DNA of 64,000 bases from Edaphochlamys debaryana (Eukaryota > Chlorophyta > Chlorophyceae > Chlamydomonadales), in the NCBI GenBank assembly GCA_016858145.1, contig JAEHOE010000076.1:1-64000 (forward strand). The letters run 5' to 3'. Numbering within the stretch: position 1 is the first letter of the stretch; each line of letters opens with the position of its first letter. Shown in pieces: positions 57,548-64,000 of the stretch. Below the pieces are notes generated by a model. It was given only the letters and a program-made list of their open reading frames with translations, made no database searches and was not told the DNA's origin. The translations under genes were made by a program, and so were the position numbers.

Positions 57548-58390
57548 TGTAGTCCAGTCCTACCCCCCCCCCTTGGAAGGTCGTTTGGTTGTGCAGAGGG
57601 CGTCAGTCGCAGATTACGTAGAACCGGTGGGCATCCTGGATGCGGCTGTGATCGGGGCGTGCCAAGCGCACGGGACGAGTGGGTGACTGGTGGGTGGGAA
57701 AAGGGGGTCAGCGGTGGGCTGCGGGATGGGGAACTGCTGCGTGTGCAGGGCTGAGCCGCAGTACGCGGAGATGAGCGGCCTTTAGCGGACCCTTGCACGT
57801 ACTTGCACCCTATTGCCTTGTCCTTTCCCCGCTAGTCCACGCCACAACGATGACCACGCACCTCTCAAGAACCCACATCAGCTCAGGCCCTGCTGCGCAC
57901 GGAACGCAGTCACACTCAACGCCGCCAACACCTGCAGCCGGCCCACCCGCCGGGATCGCAGCAAGCCCTCACGCGCACACAGGACATGGCACGCAGTCCT
58001 TTATTGCGGAAACGCGACTATGAGCCCACCCCTCTGCCCCATCTCGCAAGATACGCCGTACACGTCATGCAGGAACAGACCAACGGTCCTGCGCGCAGCG
58101 CACTCGGCCGAGCGTCCAGACGCGCACAAGCAATATGCACACACGCGCCGCGCGCCGACACCCGCCCTCAGCGCCCGGCGCTCCCGCATCACTCTTCGTT
58201 TCTATTGGCCCACACCACACGCAAGGCCCGGCCCCAGCTAGCCCATCTTCTCAAGCTTCACAGAATCCCTCCGTCCCACCCTCTCGTAACCAGCCCTAGC
58301 CGTCCAGCACACCGGTATCGCAGCGAGAGCTTGGGCTCGGTGCCAACAGCTGTCGGTCAGCACCGGCCCCCATGGACCCATCCGCCCGCC
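57548..58390. other. Spacer downstream of the Alba gene
   Basis: It begins with a C-run where the duplicate of Alba exon 1 breaks off. The rest, rich in CAC/CGC, is presumably the 3' UTR and flank of the Alba gene. No gene was recognised and no clear TGTAA was seen near the stop. Confidence 0.45.
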
Positions 58391-60505
58391 TTAAGCGAGC
58401 ACCTCGGCCGCCGCGGGGGCGCCGCCCTCCCCACCCTCGCCGCCCCGACCGCGGCCGCGGCCCCGGCCGCGCCCTCTCCCGCGGCCCCGGCCCCGGCCGC
58501 GGCCTCCCTCCGGCGCGCCCTCGCCGCCCTCGTAGGCAACGCCCTCGCCGCCCTCCCCGCGGCCGCCGCGGCCCCGGCCGCCGCCCCGCCGCCGGCCCCT
58601 GCGGACACAGGGCAGGGAAAGACAGAGAGGGCAGCATTCACTTGCATGCTGCCGCACCTGAAGTCTCAACCCCACAGCCCCCCACAGGCACAGCTCTGTC
58701 AGTGTCTACCCAACCACATGCAAACGCTTTAGGCTAGCGCAAGCAAGTAAGGACTCAGCGCACAGGCCCACGCTCCTCACCTGCCGCCCCGGCCGCCACG
58801 GCCTCCCTCGGCCGCGCCCTCGCCGCCCTCCTCGTGGTGCTCCCCGTGCTCTCCGTCAGCGGTGGGAGCGCCGCGGCCGCGGCCCCTGCAATGGGCACAA
58901 TACAGCAGGGCACACTTGAGGAACGTGTCAACCAGATAAACTGATCGCCCAAGGTTAAAAGGCGGCGCACTGGCCAGGATTGGATAATGACCATTGGCTT
59001 GTCTGCAGAGTTCAAGACGCAGCCCACCCTCTGTCACGTGTCATCTTGCCCCCCAAGAAGGAACTCACCTGCCCCTGCCGCGCCCACGCCCACGGCCGCG
59101 GCCGCCCTCGCCGCGCCCCCCGGGGCCGCGCGGCCGCGGCGGCGCCCGCTCCTCGCACAGCTGCGCCTCCACCTCGTCCAGCACCAGCCCCTCGCCCTCG
59201 CCGTCGGCCTGCTCGGCCTTGACCTGGGGGAGCAAGCAAGGACGGAGGAGGAGGATGGTAAATAAGAGCTGCATGGGATATGCGTCGGCAGCCCTAGGAC
59301 GAGGCGAACTGCGCGGCAACGGCTGGCAGGCTTGCGCTTGAATGCGCCGCGGGGCGCAATCATGATTCCAGGCCGCACAGCAGCAGCAGAGGCCCACCTG
59401 GTCCGCGGGCAGTGGCGCCTGGTAGCCGGGGGAGGCGGTGTCGAGCGCGTCCAGCGAGAGCGTGATGGTCAGCACCGACACGTTGCGGGACACCTGCGGC
59501 ACAGGACAGGCATGCGGGAGTGTAAGCTGGGTTGGCAGGCCCACGGCGTGCACACGAAATGGCCATGCTCCGTAACATGCTAACTACGCAGTGTACTCCC
59601 TAAGCCCTCCAGCGGTTCTGCATGGAAGCCTGGGCCCGGGCAGCGCACCTGGATGCGGTTGAGGCCCTGCTCCTGGCCCTCCTCGTTGGGCTCGTAGTCG
59701 TCCACCAGCGTCATGCTGGACGTCTCCGTCAGCTGGGGGGTGGGGGCGGGGAGGAGAAGCGGAATGGGGCGGGCGTGGGGTGAAAAGGGAAACTGTAGAG
59801 GAGAGCAGTGGAGACTGGGTGCAAAGGCACTGGCTCTAGGGGCGTGTGGTAAAAGCAGCCGCGTAACCACTGCCCTCTTGCTAAACACAGCGCAGCTGGA
59901 GCCCTGCCCTGCCCCCACCTGGTGCAGCCCGGCAACACGGCGCTTGAGCACCTCAGCTGCAGGAGAGCAGGGAGAAATAGAAGGGCAGGGATAATAGAGC
60001 GTGCCAACAACAGTCCGATCCATAAAAAGCCGCCTTCCCCGCGTGCACAGTAGACCGGGCGGTGCGTGCGCAGCACACTCCCGGCCCCTAACCCCCATCC
60101 GGGCACAACTGTCAGAGCTCGGCTGCACCCACCAATGGCCACCGTCTTGTTGATGGCCTTCCCCATGGCCTTCAGGACCACGGTGCGGTGGCCCTTCTCG
60201 CCGAACAGGCTCAGCGCGAGCGTGACATACACGCGGGTCTGCTCGGTAGCCCGAACGCGGACCTGCGTGTGTCGGGCGCATGCGCGCGTTAGATCCATAA
60301 TACCAGCTTAACATGCATCCCATGAGCGCTGGTCAAAGCCCTGCACGCAGGCAGTACCGGAAGGTCCACGGCCCCGCATGCCACTGGCCCAGAGCGCGAC
60401 AACCCTCCTCGCGCCCAACGCCACAGCTGCCTGCATCCAGCGCACCTCATTCTCCGCGACCGGACCCTCGTCGCGGGGCTTGTGGATTCTGGTGTAGTTC
60501 TCCAT
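58391..60505 (-). CDS. Alba DNA/RNA-binding protein with RGG tail, 8 exons, 291 aa
   Basis: Minus-strand exons: 60505-60446, 60262-60133, 59956-59919, 59732-59649, 59493-59398, 59223-59069, 58885-58781, 58598-58391; phases agree and the frame closes at TAA. The N-terminal ~120 residues are a plant-type Alba domain: MENYTRIHKPRDE, AENE-VRVRATEQTRVYV, GHRTVVLKAMGKAINKTVAIAE, LKRRVAGLHQ, then VLTITLSLDALD, PGYQAPLPADQ. The remaining part is a long Arg-Gly-rich tail with Glu-Gly blocks, as in the plant long Alba type. Such proteins bind RNA, including mRNAs and R-loops, in cytoplasmic or nuclear particles; the RGG tail is expected to add nonspecific RNA binding and arginine methylation sites. The start is the ATG at 60505. 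It shares a short divergent promoter with the next gene, and fragments of it lie downstream at 56791-57547. Confidence 0.92.
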
Positions 60506-60834
60506 GGCGATCTCCTCTGCGCAGCACCCCGCGTCCGCCTCGGGTTGACTCCCACTATCAGCTAGAGATGATGAGAAGCAAGATCAGCTGCCCAAGCGGA
60601 TGGGACTCTCCTCGCAGGCTGAGCGTTTCGGCACAGGTCTCGAAGGCAGGCCTCGAGCTGGTGCCTTGAGTGCACTGCTGTTTTGGATTGAGTATAGCAC
60701 TAATGTGTTGCTAGAGTGCGCAACATTAGCTGTGGCCGGGCCACTGAGATCGGTCAAGCGCGGGACGAGAGAGTTTTCCCTGAGGCTGGCCCCCTGTCCT
60801 TTGTCTGCACACATGGCATCACCACGGATTAGCC
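60506..60834. promoter_or_regulatory. Divergent promoter between Alba and the tudor-like gene
   Basis: About 330 bp lies between outward-facing start codons and is less GC-rich than its surroundings (60660-60760). Both promoters must fit here. No specific element is claimed. Confidence 0.5.
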
Positions 60835-63800
60835 ATGACACAGGGCCCACAGTGCTTTGCACAGCTCCTTGAAGAAGCCGCTGGGGAATGTGGCATCGCT
60901 CTCCGTTTGGCGGGTGCCGGGCAAGATGCGCCCAGAGGAACACTACTGGTGCGTTGGAAGCGTCAGGGCGACAGGGGGCTGACCTCTGTGTGCAGCTGCA
61001 CGGGATCCCGCCATCCCCGCCTCCGCCCACCCCGCCACACCTACTGACACGCCTGCCGCGGTCGCTCCCTTCGCCCAGGGCGGCTTCGTGCAAGACCCGC
61101 ATCGCACCTTTGTCCGTTGCGACTGCACAGAATGTGCGACCAAGCCTGTGTTGCTCGTGGGCGACGACTCCAGCAGCGAGCAGAGCAGTAAGCAGGGAGC
61201 TCAAGTTCAAGAGTAGGCAGGAGACGAGTAGGGAAGAGGAAGATTGGGGCTGAAGTCACCTGTACCTGTACCTGTACGGCTGTAACCGGCTAAGATGTCC
61301 CACCTTGCACTTGCACGCTGAGCCGTCTCCGCCTGCGAACCACGCTGGCCCTGTCCCATCACGCCCCACCCCACCTCGCGACCCCTGCGCCTCTCGTCGC
61401 GCCCCCGACTCGCCTCCCATCAACCCCAGCCCCAACTCACACCCACCACCCCCCAGCCCGGCTAATGTCCCTGGTGGAGTGGGCCTACCACGCCTCGGGC
61501 GCCGCCATGGACGGACTGGAGCTGGCGCTGGAGGGGGAGGCGGGGGCAGAGGGGCAGGGCGCGGAGGGGCAGGAGGAGGGCGAGGGCGGCGCTGAGGAGG
61601 CGCTGCTGGCGGCGCTGCCGGCGGTGGTGTTTGCCCTGGCGCCGCCGGCAGCCGCGGGGGAGGCGAGGAGCGAGGCGGGAGATGGTGGGGCGTTGCCGCT
61701 GTCTGCATTCTGGCGCCAGGTGAGCATGGCTGGGCTGCCGGCTGGGGTGCGGGCTGCGTCGAGCACCTCCCGGCGCCAGCAGTTCAGCGTGCCGGCCTGA
61801 GGAAAGCACACGCCAGCTGATCTGGGGTCCCCCTGCAGGCAGGCGAGGCGGCAGGCGGCGCAAGCCTGGTCGGGAGGCGCGTGTGGGTCCACGTCTTCAC
61901 GGCCGGCGGCAAGGCGGCATTGGCAGCAGCGGCCGCGGCGGAGGCGGAGGCCAAGCTCAAGGGCGCGGACCCCTCGGCTGCCGCCGCCGCTGCCCGGTCC
62001 GCCGCCGCCCTGGCGGCTGCCGGGTGTGGCCCCCGCTGGTACAGCTGCCGCCTGGTGGGGTACGACCCGGCCTCAGGTGGGGACAGGCCTAGCGGGGGGC
62101 TGGAGTGGGACACGGGGCAAGGGCTCTGTCAGGGCTAGCACATCCCCCATCACTCGGTCTCTGTCAGGCTTCCGAGCTCGGTTGGTCTACCGGACTCGCG
62201 CAGGGGGGGCAACGCTTCAGCACTCATCCTTCCCCCCGCCGCCCTCCCAGGCACCCACCAGGTGGAGTACGACCCGGGGCAGCGGCTGGAGGAGTGGCAG
62301 GTGAGGGGTGTGGTTGAGGTGGGAAGGACGGGGAAGGGCGTACATGCGAAGGCTGGGCGGGGAGGTCTCCAGAGCGCCGCCACATCATGGATCCCACCAT
62401 TCCCGCACGGGCGGTTCCCCCTTCAGTTTCCCAGCCCTGCCTGCTCACCCTCTCCTCCCCTGCCCCCCCCCATTTCCCCTCGAAGCTCGAGGGCGAGGAC
62501 CACAGCCTGCTGCACCTGGCCACGTGCCACGTGCACGTGGGGGACCAGCCGCCGCCAGCCGCGTCCGCCGCGGCAGCGGGCGGCAAGGCGGGCGTGGAGC
62601 GGCCGAGGCTGGACGGGGCCTTTGCCAACAGCCTGCCGGTGAGGGCATGCTGGAGCTGCGTGGAAGCGGGACGGCGTGTTGCCATACACACCCCGTTAAA
62701 CGGCAGTGCGCCGCCAGCAGCTGCCCGTAGTGCCCCTCCGCGCTCAGTCCGCCGACAACTCAACACCTGGTTGCCCCCGGTGCTGCTTGGCCCCCCTCCT
62801 CCACCCTGCAGGCGGTGCCCTCAGACGTGCCCCAGCTGGTGGCCTCCCTGCTGCCCGCCCTGCGCCGGGGCGGCGGCGGCAGCGAGCAGGCCGCCGCCGA
62901 GGGGACTGAGGAGGCTGCCGGCGCCGCCGCAGCCCCGTCAGAGCCCACAGCTGCCGCCTTGGAGGAGGCCGGGCAGGAGCAGGGTCTCCAGGCTTCCGCC
63001 GCAGCAGCCGGCGGGACCGAGCAGGTCCAGGCGCAGGCGCAGGCGCCAGAGGAGGGCGTTGCCGGTGGGCAGGCCGCTGCAGCAGCAGCAGCCGCAGCCG
63101 CGCCGGCAGTGCCTTCGGCTGTGGGGGAGGCTGCAGGTGTATCTGGGGTAGAGGCGCAAGTAGGACCGCCAGCAGGTGCCGAGGCAGGCGCCGCTGCAGT
63201 GGTGGAGGGGAGTACTTGCGCCGGGGAGCCAATTCCAGATCCTCTAGCGGCGACTGGTGGGCCCGAGTCAACAGGCCCTGCGCCCATGGACCTGGATGGT
63301 CCCCCGCTGGCCCCGACGGCTCTGGACGCAGGGGCGGCGGTGGCGACACAGGCCGCGGTGGCAGACCTCGAGGCGGGGGTGGCTGGAATGGAGGTCTCAG
63401 CCGCGGGCGAAGAGGCGCCGGGGGCCCGAGCGAGCGCTCTCGGTAGCGCAACGGAAGCAGCAGGGGGCGACGGCACTGGGGATGGGAGCCAGGCCGCCCC
63501 AGCCTCGGGGGCTGCAGAGCCATCCGAGGCTGCAGCTCAGGGCCCCTGGGCCCCGGCCGCGGACGAAGAGGCACCGGGGGCAACTGCAAATGCTCCAGAT
63601 ACTGGAACGGGTGCAGCCGACGGCCCTGGCAGCCAGGCCGCTGCAGTCGCGGGGGCGGCGGACGCACCCAGTGCGACAGGGCAAGGCCCTGGGGTCCCGG
63701 CCGAGCCGCTGGACCCAGGGGCGCCTCAGCCCATGCTTCTTGAGCCGACAGCTGCACCCACTGTGCAGAGCTCGCAGCCTGGCCCCGGCCACACCTCGGC

Positions 63801-64000
63801 TGCGCCTGGAGGCGGGGACAGGGGAGCCGGCAGCGAAGGAGCCACGCCGATGGAGGTGGAGGGCGGCCCGGCCGCGGCAGCGGCGGCAGTCCATGCACCA
63901 ACCGTCGCAAGCCCGGGCGAGGCCAACGGGCTGGGGCAAGTGGCTTCCACTGCTGCTGCTGCTCCGCAGCCCGCAGCGGAAGGCGCGCCAACGGGGCCGC
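60835..64000 (+). CDS. Unknown nuclear-type protein with Cys-rich segment and tudor-like domain, 3' end beyond window
   Basis: Exons: 60835-60948, 61079-61187, 61457-61719, 61839-62076, 62251-62300, 62486-62638, and 62812 to beyond 64000; phases agree, giving at least 705 residues. Residues 1-~95 contain a Cys cluster (FVRCDCTEC) followed by LVEWAYHASG and LELALEGE, an arrangement resembling the C-x-C-x2-C ... FE-x-HAG ... LE-x-G segment of plant chromatin-associated proteins. Residues around 165-275 hold a tudor-like fold: VGRRVWVHV, PRWYSCRLVGYDP, THQVEYDPG, RLEEWQLEGEDH. A very long Ala/Gly/Pro/Glu-rich, presumably disordered exon follows and is still open at the window edge. A histone or methyl-mark reader is an inference from the fold only. 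The first exon join (CTG|GTGCGT to GGCGG) is the least certain. Confidence 0.65.

Overview
This window looks like nuclear DNA of a chlorophycean green alga of the Chlamydomonas/Volvox type. The single-copy part is very GC-rich. Its genes are split into many short exons with AG|GTGAG/GTGCG donors and pyrimidine-GCAG acceptors, and the proteins have plant/algal affinities (myosin XI tail, Alba, PLAC8, TKL kinase). No prokaryotic operon, CRISPR array, tRNA or rRNA was seen. Gene models were built by hand from splice sites and exon phase; no alignment or search was run.

Positions 1-21842, a third of the window, are one uninterrupted tandem array of a 129-bp GC-rich satellite, about 169 copies, running off the left edge. 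The monomers are not uniform. They alternate roughly every second unit at one short variable site (ACGTCA-type against TGCATCA-type), and whole blocks recur at multiples of 129 bp (5-, 12-, 27-, 30- and 44-unit offsets), so this is a higher-order-repeat satellite. Because 129 is divisible by 3, it produces huge spurious ORFs. The first ~1.65 kb is full of single-base indels and is probably poorly corrected sequence.

The single-copy part holds, in order: a DMT/TPT-family transporter (minus, 22097-24639); an OGFOD1/Tpa1-type prolyl hydroxylase (plus, 25245-31498) interrupted by a ~2.29-kb near-identical tandem duplication of its middle exons; a poorly defined coiled-coil ORF (minus, 32135-32629) overlapping a two-domain unknown gene broken by an in-frame stop (plus, 32548-33537); the tail of a class XI myosin with no motor domain (plus, 34238-37745); a 2-kb gene-poor stretch with small repeats; a PLAC8 gene with a duplicated last exon (minus, 40004-41319); a complete aminopeptidase P (plus, 42419-46900); a 1525-residue TKL-type kinase with a 7-nt microexon (plus, 47669-55605); two rearranged pseudogene fragments of the neighbouring Alba gene (56791-57547); the intact Alba gene with an RGG tail (minus, 58391-60505); and the 5' part of a tudor-like gene that runs off the right edge (plus, 60835-64000).

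The genes are functionally unrelated neighbours, as expected in an algal nuclear genome, and several share divergent promoters (24640-25244, 41320-42418, 60506-60834). The theme of the window is duplication: satellite amplification, exon duplication (PLAC8, the 32.5-kb gene), gene-fragment duplication (Alba) and a possible assembly duplication (OGFOD1).
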